Source: Rhodospirillum sp. (GTDB lineage: Bacteria > Pseudomonadota > Alphaproteobacteria > Dongiales > Dongiaceae). Taken from it: 64,000 nucleotides of DNA. Both the position numbers and the translations under genes were made by a program. Location: positions 62,001 to 126,000 of the forward strand of contig PNKY01000013.1 of assembly GCA_013822765.1 (NCBI GenBank). The letters are read 5' to 3'. The notes below the pieces were generated by a model. It had not been told where the DNA came from, did not search any database, and saw nothing but the letters and a program-made list of their open reading frames with translations. Of this stretch, positions 26,145-34,789 are shown piece after piece. How positions within the stretch are numbered: position 1 is the first letter of the stretch; every line of letters starts with the position of its first letter.

Positions 26145-28394
26145 ATGATGCGCGCGGGGCAGGTCCGCACCGATATCGTCCTGCTCGGCGGCGGGCACGC
26201 GCATGTGCACGTCTTGAAGGCGTTCGCGATGAAGCCGGAAGCGGGCGTGCGCTTGACCTTAGTGACGCGCGATCTCGAGACCCCGTACTCCGGGATGCTG
26301 CCCGGTGTCATTGCAGGGCTCTATGCCGAGCGGGAAGCGCATATCGATCTGCTGCGCCTGAGCGCTGTGACCGGCACAAGGCTCATCCATGCTGAGGCTA
26401 TCGGCATCGATCGTGGGCAGAAGCGTGTGCTGCTCGCCGGGCGGCCGCCCATCGCCTACGACCTGCTGTCCATCGATGTCGGAATCACGCCGGCTCTGGC
26501 GCACATCGAGGGTGCGGCGGAGCACGGCATCGCCGTCAAGCCGATCGGCTCGTTCCTCGGCAAGTTCGCGGCGTTGCGCGCGCGATGCCGCATGCCTGAC
26601 GGGCCGCGCCGGATCGCGGTCATCGGCGGCGGAGCCGGTGGCGTCGAACTGATCCTGTCCGTGCGGTCTCATCTGCTGGCCGACGCGCGAGTCGAGGGCC
26701 GCGAGACTGCATTCTCCTTTGCATTGGTCACGGACGGCGAGATCCTTGCGACGCACGATCCGAAGGTGCGGGACAGCTTCCGCCGCGCGCTCGCGCATCG
26801 CGGCATCGAACTGCACGAGCGCCAGCCGGTGCAGGCCGTGATGCCGGGGGCCATCTTGCTAAAGGACGAGCAGACCGTGAAGGCGGATGCGGTGCTGGTG
26901 ACCACTGGTGCCGCGGCGCCGCCCTGGTTTCGAAGCACCGGGCTTGCTCTCGACCCGGACGGGTTCCTCGCGGTCGGCCCCAGTCTTCAGACGCTCAACG
27001 ATCCCGACGTGTTCGCTGCTGGGGATTGCGCGACATTGGTCGAAACACCGCGAGAGAAGGCCGGTGTGTTCGCCGTCCGTGCGGGTCCCCCGCTCGCGCG
27101 CAACCTGCGCCGGTTGGTTCGAAGTGAACCGCTGGGACCCTGGCGCCCGCAGCGGCGTCACTTGGCGCTGATCTCGACCGGCGAGCGCTATGCTGTCGCA
27201 TCGCGTGGCGCATTCAAGACCGAAGGCGCCTGGGTCTGGCGATGGAAGGACTGGATCGACCGCCGCTGGATGCGCATGTATCAGGATACGAATGCCATGC
27301 TCGCGCGCATGCCAAAGCCGCGGCCGGCCCCCGACGCGGAAGAGCAGATGCGATGCGGCGGCTGTGCCGCCAAGATCGGACCGTTGCCGTTGTCGCAAGC
27401 GCTCTCCAAGCTTCCGCCGCCGATCGTGGACGGCGTCCTGGTGGGGTTGGAGACGCCCGACGACGCCGCCATCCTGCAGCCGCCGACGTCCGGGTATCTG
27501 GTCCAGACGGTCGACTTCTTCCGCGCCTTTGTCGACGATCCGTTCGTGTTCGGCGAGATCGCGGCCAATCATGCGCTCAACGACGTGTTCGCGATGGGCG
27601 GCGTTCCGCGCCACGCGCTCGCCACGGCCGTCATCCCGATCGGTCCCGCGGCCAAGGTCGAGGAGGCGTTGTTCCAACTGCTGTCGGGCGTACGCGCTTG
27701 CCTGGATCGGGAGCATGTTGCGCTGGTGGGCGGCCATTCCAGCGAGGGGATGGACCTGTCGCTCGGCCTGAGCGTCACCGGCGAGGTTGCATCGGACCAC
27801 ATTCTGCGGAAAGGCGGACTTGGTGTCGGCGACGCGCTGATCCTGACGCGTCCGCTCGGCACCGGCATCCTGTTCGCGGCGGCGATGCGCGGGCTGGCGG
27901 CCGCAGCCTCGGTTGATGATGCTTTGGCGGAGATGCGCCGCTCCAACCGTCAGGCGGCGGAGATCCTGCGAGGGCACGGCGCGACGGCGATGACGGATGT
28001 GAGCGGCTTCGGGTTGATCGGTCATCTGGGCGAAATGCTGACTGCGAGCGGCGCCGAGGCCGAGCTAGATCTATCCTCCGTTCCGGTCTATGCGGGCGCG
28101 CTCGCCAAGGCGCGCGACGGTGTTGCATCGACTCTCCTTGCGGAAAACCTGGCGCAGCTTCCGCTGCTGCGCGGCGAGATCGACACGGCGACCAAGGCGG
28201 TGTTGTTTGACCCGCAGACCTCCGGCGGCCTGCTCGCGGGCATTCCCGCCGAGGCAGCGGGGGAGTGTGTCGCTGCCCTGCGCTCAGCACGACATGCACA
28301 TGTCGCGATCATCGGCCGAATAGGGAAGTTGGGCGTAGGGAAAGCCGGAGCTTCGGTCCGTGTTGGCGGCACGTTCAGCACGTCCGGAGTCTGA
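26145..28394 (+). CDS. selD: NADH-dehydrogenase-like oxidoreductase fused to selenide water dikinase SelD
   Basis: The 749-residue protein joins two enzymes. Residues 1 to about 390 form a two-dinucleotide-fold flavoprotein: FAD motif DIVLLGGGHAHVHVL, NAD motif IAVIGGGAGGVEL and FAD-closing motif VFAAGDCATLV. From about 400 onward is SelD, with the active-site segment RCGGCAAKIG (Cys407 in the catalytic position, not Sec) and the conserved NDVFAMGG and GGHSSEGMD motifs. SelD makes selenophosphate from selenide and ATP. The flavoprotein half could reduce or deliver selenium, or use quinone; this is not proven. It is the last gene of the plus-strand selenium operon. Confidence 0.93.
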   Translation: MMRAGQVRTDIVLLGGGHAHVHVLKAFAMKPEAGVRLTLVTRDLETPYSGMLPGVIAGLYAEREAHIDLLRLSAVTGTRLIHAEAIGIDRGQKRVLLAGRPPIAYDLLSIDVGITPALAHIEGAAEHGIAVKPIGSFLGKFAALRARCRMPDGPRRIAVIGGGAGGVELILSVRSHLLADARVEGRETAFSFALVTDGEILATHDPKVRDSFRRALAHRGIELHERQPVQAVMPGAILLKDEQTVKADAVLVTTGAAAPPWFRSTGLALDPDGFLAVGPSLQTLNDPDVFAAGDCATLVETPREKAGVFAVRAGPPLARNLRRLVRSEPLGPWRPQRRHLALISTGERYAVASRGAFKTEGAWVWRWKDWIDRRWMRMYQDTNAMLARMPKPRPAPDAEEQMRCGGCAAKIGPLPLSQALSKLPPPIVDGVLVGLETPDDAAILQPPTSGYLVQTVDFFRAFVDDPFVFGEIAANHALNDVFAMGGVPRHALATAVIPIGPAAKVEEALFQLLSGVRACLDREHVALVGGHSSEGMDLSLGLSVTGEVASDHILRKGGLGVGDALILTRPLGTGILFAAAMRGLAAAASVDDALAEMRRSNRQAAEILRGHGATAMTDVSGFGLIGHLGEMLTASGAEAELDLSSVPVYAGALAKARDGVASTLLAENLAQLPLLRGEIDTATKAVLFDPQTSGGLLAGIPAEAAGECVAALRSARHAHVAIIGRIGKLGVGKAGASVRVGGTFSTSGV

Positions 28395-28433
28395 CGTTGC
28401 GCGTTTCAATGGTGGGCTTCGGCGGGCCAGGGT

Positions 28434-31400
28434 TCAAGACGCTGTGCTTTGCTGCGATGCTTGACCGCGCGCGCTTCCCACATGGTGCCGGCGAAGCCAT
28501 TCATTCACCCGGTCGAGATAAAGATAGACCACCGGCGTGGTGAACAGCGTCAGCGCCTGGCTGACGAGCAAGCCGCCGACCATCGTGTAGCCAAGCGGCT
28601 GGCGGAGCTCGGAGCCCGTGCCGTGGCCCAGCATCAAGGGTAGCGCGCCGAGCAGCGCCGACATGGTGGTCATCATGATCGGGCGGAATCGGAGTAGGCA
28701 GGCCTGGCGGATCGCCTGCTCCGGCGGCAGGCCGCCTTCGCGCTCCGCCTGCAGCGCGAAGTCGATCATCATGATCCCGTTCTTCTTGACGATTCCAATC
28801 AGCAGAAGAATGCCGACCAGTGCGATGACCGAAAGGTCGATCTTGAAGATCATCAGCATCAGCAACGCACCCACGCCGGCGGACGGCAGAGTGGAGAGAA
28901 TGGTCAACGGGTGGATGTAGCTCTCATACAGGACGCCGAGGATGATGTAGACCGTGATGATCGCCGCGAGGATCAAGTACGGCTCCGATTTCAGCGAATC
29001 CTGGAAGGCCTGGGCATTGCCCTGAAAAATGCCGAGCATCGCTGGCGGCTTGCTGATGGCCGCGGTCGCGGCTTCGATCGCATCGACCGCCTGACCGAGC
29101 GCGACGCCCGGCGCCAGATTGAAGGACAATGTGATGGCCGGCAGCTGCCCCTGGTGGTTGATGGACAGGTAGCTGACCTGCCCGGTGTCGTATTTCGCGA
29201 AGGTGGAAAGCGGGACCTGCTGTCCGGTGGCCGGCGATTTGACATACAGGCGATCGAGAGTCGTCGGGTCGCCTTGCAGCTTCGGGTCGACTTCGAGGAC
29301 GACGTGATAGGAGCTGCGCTGGGTGAAATACTGCGTCACCTGGCGCTGTCCGAAGGCATCGTCGAGCGTCTGATCGATATCTTGTGGCTGGATCCCGAAG
29401 CGTGCAGCCTGGTCGCGGTCGATGACCAGGGAGAGGGTACCGCCGTTGGCCTGCTGGTCGGTCGCGACGTCGCGCAGTTGGGGCAGGGACTTCAGCTTGT
29501 CGGCGATGCGCGGCGCCCAGGTTTTCAGCTCGTCGAGATCGGCGTCCTGCAGCGTGTATTGATATTGCGTCCGCGTCAGCCTGCCGCCGACATTGAGATC
29601 CTGCGACGCCTGCATGAAGAGGGCGATTCCCTTGACCTTGGCCAGTTGCGGACGCAGCCGGGCGATGATCTCGTCGGCGGATGCGGTCCGCTGGCCCCGC
29701 GGCTTCAGGGTCATCACCAGCAGACCGGTATTGAAGGTCCGGCTGCCGCCGATCGCCGCCCCCCAGCTCGCGACGTCCGGGTCCTTCGAGATGATGTCGG
29801 TGACCGACTGCTGCAGACGGGTCATTTCGGCGAAGGACACATCCTGCGCCGCCTCGGTCAGGCCGGTGATGCTGCCGGTGTCCTGTTGCGGGAAGAAGCC
29901 TTTCGGCACCTCGACAAAGAGATATCCGGCTGCCGCGACCGTGAGGACGAAGGTGGCGAGGGTAATGCGGCGGTGTCGCAGCACGGCGTCCAGCCCCTTG
30001 GCGTAGAGCGCGAGCGCGCCATCGAAAAATGCCTCGCTGATCCGATACAGCCGTCCGTGCTCGCGGTGTTTGTCATCGCGCAGGAACAGCGAGGACATCA
30101 TCGGCGATAGCGTGAGCGAGGCGAGAGCGGAGACCGCGATGGTCATGGTGACGGTCACCGCAAACTCACGGAACAGGCGTCCGACAATCCCTCCCATCAG
30201 CAGAAGCGGGATGAATACGGCTACCAACGACACGCTGATCGAGACGATGGTAAAGCCGATCTCGCCCGCACCCTTGATCGCCGCCTCGAGCGGCCCGAGA
30301 CCGTTCTCGATATGGCGATAGATGTTCTCCATCATGACGATGGCGTCGTCGACGACAAAGCCGACGGCAATGGTCAGCGCCATGAGCGACAGGTTGTCGA
30401 AGCTGTAGCCGACCACGTACATGAGCCCGACGGTGGCGATCAATGCCAGCGGAACGGTCACGCCGGGAATGACGGTCGCCCAGAAGTTCCGCAGAAACAG
30501 GAAGATCACCATGATGACCAGCGCAATGGTCAGCATCATGGTGTAACTGACGTCCTGGACCGAGGCGCGGATCGTGGTGGTGCGGTCCACGATCTTGTCC
30601 ACCTTGATGGACGAAGGCACTGACAGCAGGGCTTGCGGAAGCTTCGCTTCGATGCGCGCCACGGTGTCGATCACATTGGCGCCGGGCTGCTTGTAGACGA
30701 TGAGGAGGATGCTGCGCTTGCCGGACCCCCAGGCTGCGACCTTGCTGTTCTCCGGGCCGTCGACCGCCACGCCGATGTCGCGGATGCGGACCGGTGCGCC
30801 GTTCTTGTAGGCGACAATGGCGGCGTTCCATGGCGCCGCCGTTGTCAGTTGATCGTTGTCGTAGATGGTCAAGTTGCGCGTGGCGCCATCGATCGAACCC
30901 TTTGCGGCATCGACCGAGATGGTCGAGATGGCGCCCGCGACGTCCTGTAGGGACAGCCCCAAAGCGGCGAGCTTTGCCGGATCGACCTGCACCCGGACAG
31001 CGGGCTTTGCCTGTCCGCCGATCACCACCTGCGCCACGCCGGCCAGTTGGGAGAATTGTTGCGCCAGGACGTTTTCAGCGTAGTCGTCGATGGTTGTCTC
31101 CGGCAGCACGTCGGAATGTATCGCATAGACGACGATGGGCGGATCGGCGGGATTGACCTTGCGATAGGACGGCGGTGAGGGGAGATCCTTCGGCAACTGC
31201 CCGGCGGCGGCATTGATCGCGGACTGGACGTCCTGGGCAGCGCCGTCGATGTTGCGGTCAAGATCGAATTGCACCGTGACCTGCGTGCTGCCGAGCGTGC
31301 TGCTCGACGTCATCTGGGAAACGCCGGGGATCTGCGCAAATTGCTGCTCGAGCGGGGTTGCAACGGTCGAGGCCATCGTCTCCGGACTGGCGCCCGGCAG

Positions 31401-31550
31401 CGACGTGGAGACAGAGATGGTAGGAAAATCGATCTGGGGAAGCGGCGCGATCGGCACGAACGGATAGGTCGCCACACCGACGAGCAGAACCCCCAGCATG
31501 ATCAGCGATGTCGCGATGGGACGTTTGATGAATGGCGTCGAGATGTTCAT
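28434..31550 (-). CDS. RND-family efflux pump inner-membrane transporter (MdtB/AcrB-like)
   Basis: The 1038-residue protein has the RND HAE-1 layout: 12 membrane helices in two repeats and two large periplasmic loops. The proton-relay aspartates are Asp401-Asp402 in GFVVDDAIVMMENI. The N-terminus (FIKRPIATSLIMLGV) and sequence style fit MdtB/MdtC-type drug exporters. It uses the proton gradient to pump compounds from the periplasm through an outer-membrane channel. It overlaps the preceding adaptor gene by four bases (ATGA). Only one RND subunit is present, unlike the MdtB-MdtC pair, and no outer-membrane channel is encoded here. Confidence 0.93.
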   Translation of the reverse strand: MNISTPFIKRPIATSLIMLGVLLVGVATYPFVPIAPLPQIDFPTISVSTSLPGASPETMASTVATPLEQQFAQIPGVSQMTSSSTLGSTQVTVQFDLDRNIDGAAQDVQSAINAAAGQLPKDLPSPPSYRKVNPADPPIVVYAIHSDVLPETTIDDYAENVLAQQFSQLAGVAQVVIGGQAKPAVRVQVDPAKLAALGLSLQDVAGAISTISVDAAKGSIDGATRNLTIYDNDQLTTAAPWNAAIVAYKNGAPVRIRDIGVAVDGPENSKVAAWGSGKRSILLIVYKQPGANVIDTVARIEAKLPQALLSVPSSIKVDKIVDRTTTIRASVQDVSYTMMLTIALVIMVIFLFLRNFWATVIPGVTVPLALIATVGLMYVVGYSFDNLSLMALTIAVGFVVDDAIVMMENIYRHIENGLGPLEAAIKGAGEIGFTIVSISVSLVAVFIPLLLMGGIVGRLFREFAVTVTMTIAVSALASLTLSPMMSSLFLRDDKHREHGRLYRISEAFFDGALALYAKGLDAVLRHRRITLATFVLTVAAAGYLFVEVPKGFFPQQDTGSITGLTEAAQDVSFAEMTRLQQSVTDIISKDPDVASWGAAIGGSRTFNTGLLVMTLKPRGQRTASADEIIARLRPQLAKVKGIALFMQASQDLNVGGRLTRTQYQYTLQDADLDELKTWAPRIADKLKSLPQLRDVATDQQANGGTLSLVIDRDQAARFGIQPQDIDQTLDDAFGQRQVTQYFTQRSSYHVVLEVDPKLQGDPTTLDRLYVKSPATGQQVPLSTFAKYDTGQVSYLSINHQGQLPAITLSFNLAPGVALGQAVDAIEAATAAISKPPAMLGIFQGNAQAFQDSLKSEPYLILAAIITVYIILGVLYESYIHPLTILSTLPSAGVGALLMLMIFKIDLSVIALVGILLLIGIVKKNGIMMIDFALQAEREGGLPPEQAIRQACLLRFRPIMMTTMSALLGALPLMLGHGTGSELRQPLGYTMVGGLLVSQALTLFTTPVVYLYLDRVNEWLRRHHVGSARGQASQQSTAS

Positions 31551-32716
31551 GAGGATTGCGCGGCCGCCTGCTCCTGGGCGGTCGCCGACGGCTGGCCGGG
31601 AGCGGCATTGGCGCGGATCCGTGCGCCCGGTTGCAGGCGATACTGGCCGGCAACCACGATCTGCTCGCCTGGCTGAATCCCGCTATCGATCAGCGCGAAC
31701 TCGCCGGTATCGGCGCCGATCTTCACCGGCCGCGGTTCAACCGTGCTGTCTGGCGTGACGACGTAGACGAACAGGCCATCGCCGCCGCGCTGCACGGCCG
31801 CGGATGGCACTGTCAGCGCGTCCCTCTCCCGGCGGACCTGGATTCGCACGTTCACGAATCCCCCCGGCCAAAGCATATTCTTTTGGTTCGGGAATTCCGC
31901 CTTGATCCGCGCCGTCCCTGTCGCCTGGTCGATCTGGTTGTCCACCAGGGCAACCCGGCCCTGGTCGAGCTCGGTCGTTCCATCGTTGGCCAAGGCCGCA
32001 GCGCTGACCGGGCCGGTGGAGAGCGCCTGGGTGACCGCCAGCAGATCGTCCTCGGGCAGGGTGAAGACCACGGAGATCGGATGAATCTGCGTGATCGCGA
32101 CGATGCCGGTCGTGTCGGCCGCGTGCACGATGTTACCCTGATCGACCAGGCGGAACCCGGTGCGGCCGTCGATCGGCGCCGTGATGGTGGTGTAGTCAAG
32201 CTGCGTCTGAGTATTCTGGATCGCCGCCTCGTCGCCCTGGATCAGGGCCTGCAACTGGTTGACCTGCGCCCGCTGGGTATCGACTTCCTGATTGGTCGCG
32301 AAACCCTTCTTGTAGAGCGGCAGGAAGCGCTGCAGGTCGATCTCGGCGTTCTTCAGTTGGGCGGAGTCCTGCACCTTCTTGGCGACAGCCTGGTCCAACG
32401 CGGCCTTGAAGGAACGGGGATCGATCTGGGCGAGCACGTCGCCTGCCTTGACGTCCTGGCCTTCGGTGAAACTCACCTTTTGTATTTGCCCATCGACGCG
32501 CGAGGTGACGGTCACGGTGTTCAGCGCCTGCACGGTGCCGAGCCCCGTCAGGAAGATGGGTACGTCGCGGCGCGTGGCCACGGCGGTGTCGACGGGAATG
32601 ACTTGTGTTTCTTCGGCTGGGAGGTTCGCCTTTGCCGGCTGGCCCATCCACCAGTACCAGCCGCCGGCGGCGGACGCGCCGAGGACGATCAAGGGAATCA
32701 GGACGCGATATTTCAT
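31547..32716 (-). CDS. RND efflux periplasmic adaptor (membrane fusion protein, MdtA-like)
   Basis: The 389-residue protein has an N-terminal membrane anchor (YRVLIPLIVLGASAAGGWYWW). Next come a lipoyl-like domain split around a helical hairpin (QKVSFTEGQDVKAGDVLAQID, then YTTITAPIDGRTG), a beta-barrel and a membrane-proximal domain. This is the order of MdtA/AcrA adaptors that connect the RND pump to an outer-membrane channel. Its stop overlaps the pump gene start, so both are made together. A Gln/Ala-rich tail ends the protein. No local regulator gene is seen. Confidence 0.92.
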   Translation of the reverse strand: MKYRVLIPLIVLGASAAGGWYWWMGQPAKANLPAEETQVIPVDTAVATRRDVPIFLTGLGTVQALNTVTVTSRVDGQIQKVSFTEGQDVKAGDVLAQIDPRSFKAALDQAVAKKVQDSAQLKNAEIDLQRFLPLYKKGFATNQEVDTQRAQVNQLQALIQGDEAAIQNTQTQLDYTTITAPIDGRTGFRLVDQGNIVHAADTTGIVAITQIHPISVVFTLPEDDLLAVTQALSTGPVSAAALANDGTTELDQGRVALVDNQIDQATGTARIKAEFPNQKNMLWPGGFVNVRIQVRRERDALTVPSAAVQRGGDGLFVYVVTPDSTVEPRPVKIGADTGEFALIDSGIQPGEQIVVAGQYRLQPGARIRANAAPGQPSATAQEQAAAQSS

Positions 32717-32962
32717 GGCCCGTGGCTCCGCTACCGAGGAAAGCGCAACCGGATCCGCAGGCTATGCGTCCACTGTCCTGGACGGTCGGCAATCATCATC
32801 TTTCACTCTGGAGAAGGATGGCGCCTGGGCGTAACGACGATGTGTCAGATGCTGCATCATTTTGTAACGCCTGGTGACGGAGGCACGTCGGACCGCCGCC
32901 GCGGGGATCACGACCCCATCGCAGATATCCTGCGCGCGGCGACCAATCCAGGCGGCGCCATG

Positions 32963-33463
32963 TCATCGCAGCCTCGATCCCGATCCAAAGCCTAGTCCGG
33001 AAGTCTCCCTGCCGAGTGGTCCCGCTGCGCTGAGTCCACCAAGCGATCCACCCGACATGCTATGCGATCCGCTCGACATGCTGCGAAGCAGCGCGTTCGA
33101 ATCGATCCCAAGCGGGTCAATGCCCCTGCCCACTGTTCCTCCCGATATGCCGCGGCTGAGGGTATCTCCAGAAGCACCGAGCGGGCCGGCGGCACTGCTG
33201 CGCGAGAACGTGCTGCCCAGGCCGCTGCCGGCTTGATTCATGAGATTGTTGCTTGGGCTAGTCAGCGTGCTCCCGCTGCCGAAACGCCCGTTGAGCCTGC
33301 TCCCCAATCCGATCGCGCAATCGCTTGTGGCGGACACGGCGGCGCATGGCCGCACCAAATTCGATCCGCCCATGCCCGAAACGGGCGAGGGTGATTGCTG
33401 CGCAATCGCAGCACCCGAGGCCAGGCAAAGCGCCAGCGTAACGGTAATCAGATTGACTTTCAT
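32963..33463 (-). CDS. Small secreted Ser/Gly-rich protein of unknown function
   Basis: The 166-residue protein has a clear Sec signal (LITVTLALCLASGAAIAQQ, cleavage after AIA). The mature part is a low-complexity region rich in Ser, Gly and Leu with repeats such as SAAGPLG seen twice and two cysteines near its start. It is not recognised. It lies on the same strand as the efflux genes, 246 bases upstream of the adaptor gene, but the gap makes co-transcription uncertain. Confidence 0.6.
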   Translation of the reverse strand: MKVNLITVTLALCLASGAAIAQQSPSPVSGMGGSNLVRPCAAVSATSDCAIGLGSRLNGRFGSGSTLTSPSNNLMNQAGSGLGSTFSRSSAAGPLGASGDTLSRGISGGTVGRGIDPLGIDSNALLRSMSSGSHSMSGGSLGGLSAAGPLGRETSGLGFGSGSRLR

Positions 33464-33610
33464 GGGTTAGCTCCGTGATGTGCTCTTCGTTAGGCAGTTG
33501 GGACCATCGTGCCTGATATCCTAGAAGGCCACTTTGTCGCGGAGCGCTCCAAGAGCGTGCCCTGTTCTGGGCAAGTCCATGCGACGAAGCGCGTTATTTC
33601 TCTTCAAGGC

Positions 33611-33937
33611 TCAGCGGTGACTCCCGCCCGGGCCGCCTCCGTTGTGCCCCGCCATCCCGCCATGTCCCATCCCGCCGTGGTGGAAACCGCCGAAGTGATG
33701 GTCGTGGTCGTGGTCGAAGTGATGGTCGTGGTCGAAGCGGTGGTGAAATCGACGGGAGTCGTTATCCCCAAAGAAGAAGCCGCCATATGGGTACGGATAG
33801 GTGCAGCCCGGACCATAGTAGTTATCGCAGTCATGGGAATCCCAGGCCTGCGCGGGCTCTGTCGCGTATGACGACAGGGCGGCAGCCATGGGGCCGAGAA
33901 TCGCCAGCGTCTTCAGTAAGGTTCGTAGGGAGCGCAT
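33611..33937 (-). CDS. His-rich small secreted protein, possible metal binder
   Basis: The 108-residue protein has a signal peptide ending in AQA near residue 31. The mature part holds two early cysteines and Tyr/Pro/Gly-rich sequence. It then has a histidine/aspartate block (HHRFDHDHHFDHDHDHHFGG) and a Gly/His tail, features that suggest zinc, copper or nickel binding in the periplasm. The opposite strand gives a run of Val codons that is only an artefact. It is 147 bases from another small secreted protein gene on the same strand. Confidence 0.62.
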   Translation of the reverse strand: MRSLRTLLKTLAILGPMAAALSSYATEPAQAWDSHDCDNYYGPGCTYPYPYGGFFFGDNDSRRFHHRFDHDHHFDHDHDHHFGGFHHGGMGHGGMAGHNGGGPGGSHR

Positions 33938-34370
33938 AGAATTGTCCTCAAAAAATCGCGTCGCCGCGTTGCTCAGCTCTCCGGATTCTTCCAGGTCGGG
34001 CTAGAGGGCATCGGCGGCAGCAAGGGCCGCAGAAAGCGACGGGGCCTGCGCGCAAGCTGCGGGCCTCTCTGCTTGAGCCGTCACGTATGACGGCATCCAA
34101 AACAGACATGGTGTCGTCCTACTTCAGAACAGGTGGACGAATCGTCACATCGATGGGTCGTCATTGTCACAGCGGTTTTCGCGCTTGTGCCGCCGCGCGC
34201 GAGATTTCGAGTCATCCACAATATGCCGACACATCCTGTTGCAATTTGCTCTGATTTCGATACAGCGACGTAACACGCACTGCCGATATGAAGTACTGCC
34301 GGCGCGCTTCATATGCACGCCGGCTCTGACCGCACGGCGGCCAGACCTATTCTTCCTGAATCCGACGGCC

Positions 34371-34520
34371 ATGCACTGTGAAAACGTGCAGTACGACTTC
34401 TCGCAGGATCGTGCTGCCTTCAAGTCCGAGGCCGCGTTCCAGCTCGCGCAGCAGAAGGCCATGTCGCTCTGCCGCCAGAACAAGGACCACGACGACAAGG
34501 GGGCCCGGGGACGCTCTTGA
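34371..34520 (+). pseudogene. Possible remnant of a small protein gene
   Basis: The frame from ATG 34371 encodes MHCENVQYDFSQDRAAF and then an Ala/Gln-rich helical stretch ending in CRQNKDHDDKG. It reads more like protein than its surroundings, but there is no ribosome site and no signal peptide. It may be the end of a decayed secreted-protein gene. Confidence 0.25.
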
Positions 34521-34567
34521 TGCAGGCCGGATAGCAACGGGTCTCGCTACTGAGTCTGCCGCAACCT

Positions 34568-34599
34568 GCACCTCCCCCGCGTGAAGCGGGGAAAGGTGC
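34568..34599. repeat. Short palindromic intergenic repeat
   Basis: GCACCT pairs with AGGTGC and CCCCGC with GCGGGG around a 5-base loop, with a small internal bulge. From memory, short palindromes with a CACCTCnCCCCGC-type core are common, dispersed repeats in rhizobial genomes. Only one good copy was found here. Confidence 0.5.
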
Positions 34600-34789
34600 G
34601 CGTTGCTGTCGTTGGAGTTGATAAGGAAGGCAGCAACAACCTTGCTAGCATGCCGACACTTCATGGCTTACGAGACTAGGGGGCGTGCCCGCTTCAAAGT
34701 GCCAAGCGGACCTCGGTCGGGAATCGAACACATGGCCGCCTATGACCCATCGCCGACATAGAGCCGATGAGCTTGAGCCCAACTCGGCA

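Larger units (their letters stand above)
33938..34789. other. Long gap with a palindromic repeat and a possible gene remnant
   Basis: This 852-base stretch has no convincing intact gene. It contains a strong palindromic repeat at 34568-34599 and a short protein-like segment at 34371-34520. I saw no tRNA, terminator or mobile-element end. It separates the small secreted genes from the aminotransferase gene and looks like degraded sequence. Confidence 0.5.

Noticed and set aside
33604..33871. Val-rich frame on the plus strand opposite the His-rich gene
   Set aside because: The Val run is the complement of His/Asp codons in the signal-peptide-bearing gene on the other strand.
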